From Chloroflexota bacterium (GTDB lineage: Bacteria; Chloroflexota; Anaerolineae; Anaerolineales; UBA11858): a DNA stretch of 9,944 nucleotides. The DNA lies in contig DAOUWT010000078.1 in the NCBI GenBank assembly GCA_030666985.1, positions 1-9,944 on the forward strand, given 5' to 3'. How positions within the stretch are numbered: position 1 is the first letter of the stretch; each line of letters begins with the position of its first letter. Shown in pieces: positions 1 to 5,626 of this stretch. The notes beneath the pieces are model-generated. The model did not search any database. It was given only the letters and a program-made list of their open reading frames with translations, and was not told the DNA's origin. The position numbers and the translations under genes were made by a program.

Positions 1-135
1 CCACCCGCAGGAGCTGCCGATCCTGCTCGAGCGTGTGGCGGATTTTTTACTTACAACGCTCTGAGGGGAACGGCAGTTCCCCGGACGCCACCCGCAGGAT
101 CTGCCGATCCTGCTCGAGCGTGTGGTGGATTTTTT
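1..135 (+). repeat. Imperfect 48-bp direct repeat, 87-bp period
   Basis: Bases 1-48 and 88-135 match at 46 of 48 positions (differences at 13/100 and 39/126). The offset of 87 bp is a multiple of three, so the second copy reads in the same frame (HPQDLPILLERVVDFL, then EEAPRGG and on to a TAG). The second copy contains a perfect 8-bp dyad (94-101 with 106-113, loop TGCC) and a run of six T at 130-135. The first copy has the same dyad with one mismatch. It may be a tandem duplication of a gene end, a pair of terminator-like hairpins, or both. Confidence 0.75.
2..64 (+). CDS. 3' end of an upstream gene, possibly an alpha/beta hydrolase (partial)
   Basis: Reading from base 2 gives HPQELPILLERVADFLLTTL followed by TGA at 62-64, so this would be the last 20 residues of a gene that begins outside the window. 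The alternation of hydrophobic and charged residues looks like a real C-terminal helix. It resembles the tail of many alpha/beta hydrolases, where a catalytic His loop is followed by a P..L...V.DFL helix, but that assignment is only a guess from a short peptide. The same peptide with two changes is encoded again in the same frame at 89-136, past the stop, which favours coding origin. The family stays uncertain because nothing upstream is visible. Confidence 0.4.
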   Translation, partial: HPQELPILLERVADFLLTTL

Positions 136-139
136 GGAG

Positions 140-275
140 GAGGCGCCACGCGGGGGCGTGAGAGCTAGCCCCAGGCGCTAGGCCACGCCCAAGCGTGGCA
201 CACACGCATCAGCGGGGACAAACCCTGGGGGATGCGAAGCGGGGGCGGCGAGGTTTTGCTCCACCCCAGCCACAT
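140..275. repeat. G/C-rich dispersed repeat, copy 1
   Basis: This non-coding stretch shares a 43-bp core (188-230) with 8738-8780 at about 81 percent identity, with no gap. Both cores contain CCCAAGCGTGGCAC followed by CACGC and AGCGGGGA, and end in TGGGG. Flanking similarity (CCACGCGGGG) extends upstream in both copies. Copy 1 also holds a perfect 7-bp stem, GCCACGC/GCGTGGC at 182-188 and 193-199, with loop CCAA. No gene-like reading frame with family resemblance is present in it. Confidence 0.6.
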
Positions 276-290
276 CATGGTTGCGGAGCA

Positions 291-326
291 GAACTGCATT
301 GCACTTGGGAAAGTGCATTGCAGTTC
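291..326. repeat. Long hairpin upstream of recJ (first of two)
   Basis: The 16-base arms 291-306 and 311-326 are complementary with one T/T mismatch, around the 4-base loop GGGA. The arm reads GAACTGCATTGCACTT. No T-run follows, so an intrinsic terminator is unlikely. It may be a small mobile palindrome or part of an mRNA leader. Confidence 0.75.
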
Positions 327-345
327 GGGTTTCATGGGCATACTC

Positions 346-383
346 GTGGTGCAACGCATCCAAAAGCAGATGCAATGCACCAC
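346..383. repeat. Long hairpin upstream of recJ (second of two)
   Basis: Arms 346-360 (GTGGTGCAACGCATC) and 369-383 pair with two central mismatches around an 8-base loop. The right arm carries TGCAATGCAC, the complement of the GTGCATTGCA word in the neighbouring hairpin at 291-326, so the two palindromes are related. The right arm ends 18 bases before the recJ start codon. Confidence 0.65.
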
Positions 384-401
384 TAACATAGCGAGACAAA
401 T

Positions 402-2081
402 ATGCAGCCACTAGATAAACATTGGCAAATAGCCCTTCATTTACCGCCCAAAGCAAAAGAGGATCTGCGCGGTTATCCCCCCATCTTGCAGCAAATTCTG
501 TATAATCGCGGATATGCAACTCGTGCAGCCGCATGCCAATTCTTGGAAACTCGCCCCCCAACGGGCCTGGCTTACCCCCTGGGCGTCGAGGCAGGTGTCC
601 AGCGCGTCCTGGCGGCCCTCAACGATAATGAGGCCATGGCCGTATATGGAGACTACGACGCAGACGGCGTCACCGGGACGGCAATGCTGACAGCCGCACT
701 GAGGTCGCTAGGGGGAAGCGTTATCCCCTACATTCCAGACCGCATCAAGGAAGGCTATGGGCTAAATCACGCGGCAATCAAGGAATTGCATTCCAAAGGG
801 GTGAAGCTGCTCATCAGCGTGGATTGCGGCATCCGCGCCGTAGATGAAGTGCAAACAGGGAAAGAGTTGGGGATGGACTTCATTCTCACCGACCACCATC
901 ACCCTGGCCCCAAGCTTCCGGCAGCCGATGTGATCATCAATCCCAAACAAGAGGGCGATACATACCCAGAAAAGAGCTTGGCCGGGGTCGGGGTGGCCTA
1001 TAAACTCCTGGTGGGGTTGGGAGAATATAAGACCCAACTAGAGGCGGAGAACTACCTGGATTTAGTAGCCATAGGGACTGTGGCCGACCTGGTTCCCTTG
1101 ACCGGCGAGAATCGGGTTCTCGTGCGGGATGGCCTCGAGCAGATGAGAAGACCACGCCGCCAAGGGCTTATGTCTTTGATGGGGGCAGCGGGGGTGAAAC
1201 CGGAAAACGTGACAGCCACTGATATTGGCTTCCGGTTAGGGCCGCGGATAAATGCCGCTGGGCGAATGAGTTCGGCCCGGAAGGCCCTTGAATTACTTTT
1301 GGAAGAGGATTTCATGCAAGCCGGGCAAATGGCTCAAGAATTAGAGATACTCAACCGCCAACGCCAAGAGATCACCCGAGAACTCAAGGGGCAGGCCGTG
1401 GAACAGGCTGTCGAGGGCCAGGAAGTTCCTCCCGTCCTTTTTGCCTTTCATTCAGACTTTCACCAGGGCGTGGTCGGGCTAGTGGCCTCGAATCTGGTAG
1501 GGCAATATTACCGGCCAGCCATTGTCGGAGAAGAACGGGGCGCCCTCACTACAGCTTCTTGCCGGAGCATTCCTGAATTCAACATCATCGAGGCCCTGGA
1601 TCAATGCGAAGACTTGCTGGAGCAGCACGGAGGCCACGCGGCGGCGGCGGGTTTCACGATCGCTAACGACAATATCCCCGCTTTTGTAGAGCGCATGACA
1701 CAAATAGCGGAGGAAGAGTTCGAAGACCAGAAACTTCAACCCACGCTTCACGCAGACGCCGAGGTTAAACTCTCAGAGCTAGACGCCGATGTTCTGGAAT
1801 ACCTGAGCTGGCTAGAACCAACCGGTTACGGCAATCCCCGCGCTAAATTTGCCAGCCGGGGAGTGAAAGTCAAAAGTAGCCGGCGGGTCGGGAAAGATGG
1901 CTCGCATCTGAAATTGAAGGTGACGGATGGAAAGATTACCTTTGACGCAATTGCCTTTCAACAGGGAGACTGGGACGACAAGATGCCCGCCGAGATTGAT
2001 GTGTTATACACCTTCGAAGAAAATGAATTTCGGGATAAAAAGACTTTGCAGTTGAATATCAAGGATATTAAGGGGAGCTAG
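402..2081 (+). CDS. recJ: Single-stranded-DNA-specific exonuclease RecJ
   Basis: RecJ degrades single-stranded DNA 5' to 3' in RecF-pathway recombination, mismatch repair and stalled-fork processing, in the cytoplasm with Mn or Mg ions. The 559 residues match the usual bacterial length (E. coli RecJ 577). All core DHH motifs are present: YGDYDADGVTGT (82-93), SVDCGI (139-144), the DHH signature TDHHHPG (163-169), DLVAIGTVADLVPL (220-233), RINAAGRMS (282-290), the DHHA1 motif HQGVVGLVASNL (354-365) and GGHAAAAGF (410-418). An OB-fold region follows (about 448-559), with GYGNPRAKF at 475-483. ATG 402 is chosen because the N-terminus fits the family, although only a weak purine-rich stretch precedes it. 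It stands alone, with two hairpins just upstream and a convergent gene downstream. No disabling change was seen. Confidence 0.96.
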   Translation: MQPLDKHWQIALHLPPKAKEDLRGYPPILQQILYNRGYATRAAACQFLETRPPTGLAYPLGVEAGVQRVLAALNDNEAMAVYGDYDADGVTGTAMLTAALRSLGGSVIPYIPDRIKEGYGLNHAAIKELHSKGVKLLISVDCGIRAVDEVQTGKELGMDFILTDHHHPGPKLPAADVIINPKQEGDTYPEKSLAGVGVAYKLLVGLGEYKTQLEAENYLDLVAIGTVADLVPLTGENRVLVRDGLEQMRRPRRQGLMSLMGAAGVKPENVTATDIGFRLGPRINAAGRMSSARKALELLLEEDFMQAGQMAQELEILNRQRQEITRELKGQAVEQAVEGQEVPPVLFAFHSDFHQGVVGLVASNLVGQYYRPAIVGEERGALTTASCRSIPEFNIIEALDQCEDLLEQHGGHAAAAGFTIANDNIPAFVERMTQIAEEEFEDQKLQPTLHADAEVKLSELDADVLEYLSWLEPTGYGNPRAKFASRGVKVKSSRRVGKDGSHLKLKVTDGKITFDAIAFQQGDWDDKMPAEIDVLYTFEENEFRDKKTLQLNIKDIKGS

Positions 2082-2143
2082 GGGGAAACGTTGTCCCTCA
2101 CGGCCTCCCCCTTTGCTCCACGCTGCTGGTGAGTCCTTGCCCG

Positions 2144-2219
2144 CCCCCAGCGTTTTCTCCCCCTGGGCGAGGAGTCCCCACCCCCCAGCGTTTTCCCCCG
2201 GGGCGGGGAGGCCGCTCCC
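2144..2219. repeat. G/C-rich 38-bp imperfect tandem repeat between convergent genes
   Basis: CCCCCAGCGTTTTC occurs at 2144-2157 and again at 2182-2195, followed in each by C/G-rich sequence with GGGCGAGGAG or GGGCGGGGAG. The 139-bp gap between the recJ stop and the glycosyltransferase stop is almost entirely this material. CGTTTTCCCCC at 2189-2199 is the near complement of GGGGGAAACG at 2081-2090, so a stem spanning the gap is possible. A bidirectional terminator role is conceivable but not shown. Confidence 0.6.
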
Positions 2220-2220
2220 C

Positions 2221-2904
2221 CTAATCCACAAAGCGATACTTGAGTAAGGCCCAAATAGCTTCGAAGGCGTCTGTTAGTCCTATTTTCTTGCCATCCGCAT
2301 AATCACGGGGATTAAAGGCAATGGGGATTTCGTAAATCCGGAACTTGCGCTTGAGAATTTTGGCAGTGAACTCCGGCTCAAACTCAAAACGTTTGGCGTG
2401 GAGAGGCATATCCTGGACGACTTCCCGCTTGAAGACCTTGTATCCGGTTTCCATGTCGGTGAGGATGGTGTCATATAGGATATTGGTCAGGAGTGTGAGA
2501 AGTTTGTTGGCTACCATGTGCCAAAACATAGCGACACGGCGGGGCGCTCCCAAAAAACGAGACCCGTAAACTACGTCGGCAAGGCCCTCTTGGATGGGTT
2601 CGAGTAGATCGGGGTATGAGCGGGGGTCATATTCCAAATCTGCATCTTGGATGATGATCACGTCTCCGGCAGCATTCTCTAGCCCGGTTCGAACGGCGGC
2701 GCCTTTACCTCGATTTTGCTGGTGATAAATCACGCGTATCGAATCTTGGCCGTCTAAGTCTTCCAGAATTTCTCGTGTGCCATCCATAGAACCATCATCC
2801 ACGATCAATATTTCATCGGGAATTTGGGTTGCTCGAACACGCTTCAAGATTTCGCGGATGGTATGTACTTCGTTATAGGCTGGGATGAGGACTGTAATTT
2901 TCAT
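2221..2904 (-). CDS. Family 2 glycosyltransferase, polyprenyl/dolichyl-phosphate mannosyltransferase-like
   Basis: The protein probably transfers a sugar from a nucleotide sugar, typically to a polyprenyl phosphate lipid or a surface glycan, on the cytoplasmic face of the membrane. Its 227 residues show a GT-A fold of the DPM/DPG-synthase-like type: VLIPAYNE (5-12), ILIVDDGSMDGT (32-43), NRGKGAAVRTGL (64-75), the metal-binding QDADLEYDP (86-94), VVYGSRF (111-117) and METGYKVFKR (151-160). FEFEPEFTAKILKR follows (173-186). No transmembrane domain follows the catalytic domain, unlike GtrB/ArnC-type enzymes, so it is probably soluble or peripheral. The open frame extends 15 codons further to 2949. 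The start at 2904 is preferred because the family begins at MKITVLIPAYNE and a good promoter overlaps the extra codons. Acceptor and donor cannot be named. Confidence 0.92.
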   Translation of the reverse strand: MKITVLIPAYNEVHTIREILKRVRATQIPDEILIVDDGSMDGTREILEDLDGQDSIRVIYHQQNRGKGAAVRTGLENAAGDVIIIQDADLEYDPRSYPDLLEPIQEGLADVVYGSRFLGAPRRVAMFWHMVANKLLTLLTNILYDTILTDMETGYKVFKREVVQDMPLHAKRFEFEPEFTAKILKRKFRIYEIPIAFNPRDYADGKKIGLTDAFEAIWALLKYRFVD

Positions 2905-2910
2905 GCCGCA

Positions 2911-2938
2911 ATTATACCAACTTCTAAAAAACTGTCCA
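2911..2938 (-). promoter_or_regulatory. Sigma70-type promoter of the glycosyltransferase gene, probably leaderless
   Basis: On the minus strand, TGGACA (2933-2938, five of six matches to TTGACA) is followed by a 16-bp spacer and a perfect TATAAT (2911-2916). Only TGCGGC separates the -10 box from the ATG at 2904, so transcription should begin at or next to the start codon. No Shine-Dalgarno sequence is present, as expected for a leaderless mRNA. Confidence 0.65.
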
Positions 2939-2944
2939 CTGGAC

Positions 2945-2990
2945 GGCAAACCCTAAAGGTCTTAAGTACAGAGACCTTTAGAGTTTTGCC
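2945..2990. repeat. 46-bp imperfect palindrome between divergent promoters
   Basis: GGCAAACCCTAAAGGTCT (2945-2962) pairs with 2972-2990 (AGACCTTTAGAGTTTTGCC) with one unpaired base and one or two mismatches, around a 9-base loop. It lies between the -35 boxes of two divergent genes. A second short palindrome, GTCCACTGGAC (2934-2944), abuts it and overlaps the glycosyltransferase -35. It could be an operator for a dimeric regulator or a small palindromic insertion. Confidence 0.7.
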
Positions 2991-3010
2991 AAAATATCTA
3001 CTAACAACAT

Positions 3011-3038
3011 TTGCGGGCACACAAGAGCATGCTATAAT
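3011..3038 (+). promoter_or_regulatory. Probable promoter of the AAA+ ATPase gene
   Basis: A perfect TATAAT lies at 3033-3038, with TTGCGG (3011-3016, three of six matches) 16 bp upstream. Transcription would start near 3045, giving a leader of about 60 bases. Confidence 0.5.
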
Positions 3039-3092
3039 TACGTGTCACTAGCAATCCCCGCGAAATCCCAAAGAGCCAAAATAAGATATTAT

Positions 3093-3097
3093 AGGAG
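3093..3097 (+). promoter_or_regulatory. Shine-Dalgarno site of the AAA+ ATPase gene
   Basis: AGGAG lies 8 bases before ATG 3106 and fixes that start codon. It is one of only two clear Shine-Dalgarno sites in the window. Confidence 0.75.
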
Positions 3098-3105
3098 CCT
3101 TAATT

Positions 3106-4428
3106 ATGAACGCAGCTCAAGCAACTAGTAGGCATCGGAAAGCATTTCTTCCTCCACCTATTACAAGAATCGAAGAAACAGGATTAGCACAGCTTTGGTT
3201 ACAAGACTTGGCTTTGAAAATCTTGTATTTCCAGGGATACCTGACCGGGTACGAGATCGCAGAAGCTATTGCTTTGCCCTTCACGGCTGTTGTCGATAAG
3301 ATATTAGATATCCTCAAACGCGAAAAATCTATTGAGGTCAAGGCCTCCAGCATGGGGCTGGGAGAGGGGTCTTACCAGTATGGTATCACTCAGGCCGGGA
3401 TGAAACGAGCCCGGGAAGCCCTGGAACGCAGCCAATACGCTGGCCCTGCTCCGGTGCCTATAGAAGATTATAATAATGCTATTCTCCGCCAAAGCCAAGG
3501 GAGAATACATATCACCCGAAGAGTGCTCAGACAATCTCTTTCTCAGTTGGTACTCGCAGAACAAATCTATAATAAAGTTGGCCCTGCGGTGAACTCCGGC
3601 GCTTCTATCTTTCTATACGGGCCTCCCGGGAATGGGAAAACCAGCATCGCCCGGGCCATTGGAAGGATGGTCTTGCGCGAGAGCATGTATATACCCTTTG
3701 CGCTTTATATTGAAGGCCAGGTGGTCAAACTATACGACTCGGTAAATCACGAACTCATACCACATGAGGATACCACCAAAACCGGGACTGGCTCCTTGAG
3801 GTCAGGGGCGCGGCGAGACCCACGCTGGGTACATATTCGACGCCCGTTCATCATGGTCGGCGGAGAATTGACTTTGACTGATTTAGACCTGGTATTCAAC
3901 AATGTGAGCAAATTTTATGAAGCCCCCTTCCAGGTGAAAGCAGCTGGAGGGATATTATTGATAGATGACTTTGGACGACAACAGGTCCGCCCCAGCGACC
4001 TGCTCAACCGCTGGATTGTTCCCCTTGAAAATCGCGTGGATTACCTGACCCTGCATACAGGACGGAAGATAGAAATTCCTTTCGAAGTCCTGGTGGTCTT
4101 CTCGACCAATCTTCCCCCTAGAGACCTGGTGGATGAGGCCTTCTTGCGACGATTAAGACACAAGATCGAAGTTACTGATCCCTCGTATGGAGAGTACCGG
4201 CAAATTTTTATGAAAGTGGCGAAGGCCAAAAAAGTCCCCTACAACGATAAAGTTTTAGCCTATCTGCTCCAGGAATGGTATATCAAACGCAACCGCAATC
4301 TGCGTGCAGCTCATCCCCGGGATATATGCGATCAAATTATTGATATTAGCCACTTTTTAAATTGCGAACCGGCGATGACGAAAGAACTTATTGACCAGGC
4401 AGCTCAAGCGTATTTTGTTGATTTATAA
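3106..4428 (+). CDS. AAA+ family ATPase with N-terminal winged-helix-like region, function unknown
   Basis: A 440-residue cytoplasmic protein with no signal peptide or membrane segment. Residues about 30-105 look like a winged-helix module: a helical stretch, then ITQAGMKRAREAL, a typical winged-helix tail. The ATPase core follows: Walker A GPPGNGKTS (172-180), Walker B ILLIDDFG (283-290), sensor 1 VFSTNL (331-336), and an Arg-finger-like FLRRLRHKI (346-354) in a stretch starting DEAFLRRL. Walker A and B are about 105 residues apart, against roughly 55 in classical AAA proteins, so the core carries a large insertion (about 205-280, including RDPRWVHIRRPF). Walker B ends in DD rather than DE, as in DnaC/IstB loaders. 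It has its own promoter and Shine-Dalgarno site and no obvious partner gene. The AAA+ assignment is firm. The role (remodelling, DNA binding or a regulated chaperone) is unknown. Confidence 0.88.
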   Translation: MNAAQATSRHRKAFLPPPITRIEETGLAQLWLQDLALKILYFQGYLTGYEIAEAIALPFTAVVDKILDILKREKSIEVKASSMGLGEGSYQYGITQAGMKRAREALERSQYAGPAPVPIEDYNNAILRQSQGRIHITRRVLRQSLSQLVLAEQIYNKVGPAVNSGASIFLYGPPGNGKTSIARAIGRMVLRESMYIPFALYIEGQVVKLYDSVNHELIPHEDTTKTGTGSLRSGARRDPRWVHIRRPFIMVGGELTLTDLDLVFNNVSKFYEAPFQVKAAGGILLIDDFGRQQVRPSDLLNRWIVPLENRVDYLTLHTGRKIEIPFEVLVVFSTNLPPRDLVDEAFLRRLRHKIEVTDPSYGEYRQIFMKVAKAKKVPYNDKVLAYLLQEWYIKRNRNLRAAHPRDICDQIIDISHFLNCEPAMTKELIDQAAQAYFVDL

Positions 4429-4472
4429 AGCGGTTGAAATGTGTTGAGATGTAGGGTGATTGTATCTTAACC

Positions 4473-4496
4473 CGTGTTGCGTGGTGCGTGTTGCGT
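4473..4496 (+). repeat. Heptamer tandem repeat (CGTGTTG/CGTGGTG)
   Basis: Three consecutive 7-base units, CGTGTTG, CGTGGTG and CGTGTTG, are followed by a partial CGT. They lie 45 bp after the ATPase stop codon. Confidence 0.65.
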
Positions 4497-4540
4497 AAAA
4501 ATTTCTCTCACCGCTCGGTTACAAACCTTCGCTATCCTTT

Positions 4541-4621
4541 GGAAATCGATCTTCCAAGATCGAGCTTTTCCAAGCGAATCGAATTCGCTGCTGGTACGCG
4601 AAATCCGCCTTCGCGGATTCG
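4541..4621. repeat. Cluster of three hairpins upstream of the phosphodiesterase gene
   Basis: Three consecutive dyads occur: TCGATCTT/AAGATCGA (4546-4553 with 4556-4563, extended outward by GGAAA/TTTCC); GCGAAT/ATTCGC (4574-4579 with 4583-4588); and AATCCGC/GCGGATT (4602-4608 with 4613-4619, loop CTTC, extended by CG pairs). All arms are perfect. None is followed by a T-run. Together with the flanking repeats this accounts for most of the 237-bp gap at 4429-4665, in which I see no gene and no clear promoter. Confidence 0.65.
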
Positions 4622-4628
4622 AATCAAT

Positions 4629-4665
4629 ACTACCAGACTAGCGACTACCAGACTAACGACTAACC
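4629..4665 (+). repeat. 15-bp (8+7) tandem repeat abutting a start codon
   Basis: ACTACCAGACTAGCG (4629-4643) and ACTACCAGACTAACG (4644-4658) differ at one base and are followed by a partial unit, ACTAACC (4659-4665). The next base is the A of the phosphodiesterase ATG. Each 15-mer is itself two ACTANC-type half units. Confidence 0.75.
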
Positions 4666-5463
4666 ATGCTCGCACACCTTCCCAAACCAGCGGTGATTGC
4701 TCACCGAGGAGCCAGCGCATACGCTCCTGAAAACACACTTTCTGCTTTCGAATTAGCAGTCAAACAAGAGGCAGACGCTATTGAGCTAGACGTCAGACTC
4801 TCTGCCGATGGTCATATTATTGTCATCCACGACAATACTGTGAACCGGACAACAAATGGAAAAGGCATGGTCAGCGATTTATCTCTAGCGGCTTTGAAGG
4901 AACTTGATGCTGGCTCTGTATATGACGACGCTTTTCATGGAGAGAAAATACCGACATTGGCAGAAGTATTCGAAACAGTAGGAAAAAAGATATTTATAAA
5001 CGTAGAACTTAAAAATGAGACCATTTTCTCTGGGGAGCTTACAGAAAAAGTAGCCCAATGTGTCAGAGAACATAATATGGCATCACGGGTGCTTTTTTCG
5101 TCTTACAATCTTTTTGCTCTCAGACAAATTGATAAATTGCTTCCAGAGACATCAAAGGGGTTGTTGCCAAATAAGGGTCTGTCAGGTTTCATGGTCCGCA
5201 CATGGCTAAGGGAACTAATACCCTACCAATCCGTACACATCCCCTCCCAGTATGTGACACAAGGCATAATCGACAACGTCCATCGCCAAGGACGCAGACT
5301 TTTAGCCTACACGGTCAACCATCCTGCAGACATTCAGCGCCTGATAAAATTGGGCATAGATGGAATATTTACCGACGACCCCCTCCTGGCTCTAAGAACA
5401 ATCGCCAAAAAACAGGGATGGTTCATTTTGAGCCAGAAATCAGTTGACACTTTTTCTTATTAA
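4666..5463 (+). CDS. Glycerophosphodiester phosphodiesterase
   Basis: The enzyme hydrolyses glycerophosphodiesters, which are deacylated phospholipid head groups, to sn-glycerol 3-phosphate and an alcohol. Residues 9-240 form a GDPD-type TIM barrel: AHRGASAYAPENT (12-24) with catalytic His13-Arg14, IELDVRLSADG (39-49) with metal ligands Glu40 and Asp42, IHDNTVNRTTNGKG (54-67) with the second catalytic His55, NVELK (112-116) with Glu114, and the closing motif YTVNHPADIQRL (215-226) with GIDGIFTDDP (230-239). All expected active-site residues are visible. The 265 residues fit cytoplasmic bacterial GDPDs of the UgpQ type, and no signal peptide is present. The start at 4666 is nine residues before the first conserved strand. 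No Shine-Dalgarno site is visible, because a tandem repeat occupies that position. Exact substrate range is not deducible. Confidence 0.95.
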   Translation: MLAHLPKPAVIAHRGASAYAPENTLSAFELAVKQEADAIELDVRLSADGHIIVIHDNTVNRTTNGKGMVSDLSLAALKELDAGSVYDDAFHGEKIPTLAEVFETVGKKIFINVELKNETIFSGELTEKVAQCVREHNMASRVLFSSYNLFALRQIDKLLPETSKGLLPNKGLSGFMVRTWLRELIPYQSVHIPSQYVTQGIIDNVHRQGRRLLAYTVNHPADIQRLIKLGIDGIFTDDPLLALRTIAKKQGWFILSQKSVDTFSY

Positions 5464-5468
5464 CCACA

Positions 5469-5575
5469 TGTCATTGCGAGCCGTTGCTTGTGCGGCGCGG
5501 CAATCTCCCTGACCTCATTGTCCCAGTGATAACCGGGAGACTGCCACGTCGCAAACTACGCTTCTCGCAGTGACA
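5469..5575. repeat. Palindromic intergenic element with TGTCATTGCGAG ends, copy 1
   Basis: The ends TGTCATTGCGAG (5469-5480) and CTCGCAGTGACA (5564-5575) are inverted repeats with one mismatch. A nested inverted pair, GCGGCAATCTCCC (5497-5509) and GGGAGACTGCC (5535-5545), lies inside. This architecture matches the widespread CATTGCGAG...GCAATCTC type of bacterial intergenic palindrome. A related copy lies at 8521-8656. No coding capacity is seen. Confidence 0.75.
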
Positions 5576-5598
5576 CAGCAATTTTAAAAGTGTAAAGT
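5570..5598 (+). promoter_or_regulatory. Possible promoter of the GH3 gene, -35 inside the repeat element
   Basis: GTGACA (5570-5575, five of six matches to TTGACA) is the right terminus of the palindromic element. TAAAGT (5593-5598, four of six matches) lies 17 bp downstream. The match is moderate and could be chance. Confidence 0.35.
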
Positions 5599-5616
5599 TA
5601 GAGGATTTAGACTTCT

Positions 5617-5622
5617 AAGGAG
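5617..5622 (+). promoter_or_regulatory. Shine-Dalgarno site of the GH3 gene
   Basis: AAGGAG ends 4 bases before ATG 5627. The spacing is short, but the motif is strong and supports this start, which also gives a proper signal peptide. Confidence 0.7.
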
Positions 5623-5626
5623 AAGA

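Noticed and set aside
88..135. Certain intrinsic terminator at the hairpin before six T
   Set aside because: The T-run follows the stem at a distance, and the same bases read as a coding repeat. A terminator role is possible but not supported enough for its own entry.
178..561. A 127-codon open frame on the minus strand across the recJ start
   Set aside because: It overlaps the G/C-rich repeat, both hairpins and the start of recJ, and the translation resembles no family. It is a shadow of repeat and recJ sequence.
402..2081. A DNA-defence system built around RecJ and the AAA+ ATPase
   Set aside because: recJ here is a full-length housekeeping copy, separated from the ATPase gene by an opposite-strand glycosyltransferase gene, with no nuclease, toxin or sensor partner in view.
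4429..4472. Promoter for the phosphodiesterase gene from TTGAAA (4434) or TTGAGA (4444)
   Set aside because: No -10-like hexamer lies at 16-18 bp from either. TATCTT at 4463 gives spacings of 23 or 13 bp.
4488..4730. An 80-codon + strand open frame upstream of the phosphodiesterase start
   Set aside because: It reads through the hairpin cluster and the 15-mer repeat (TTRLATTRLTT) and overlaps the real gene in another frame.
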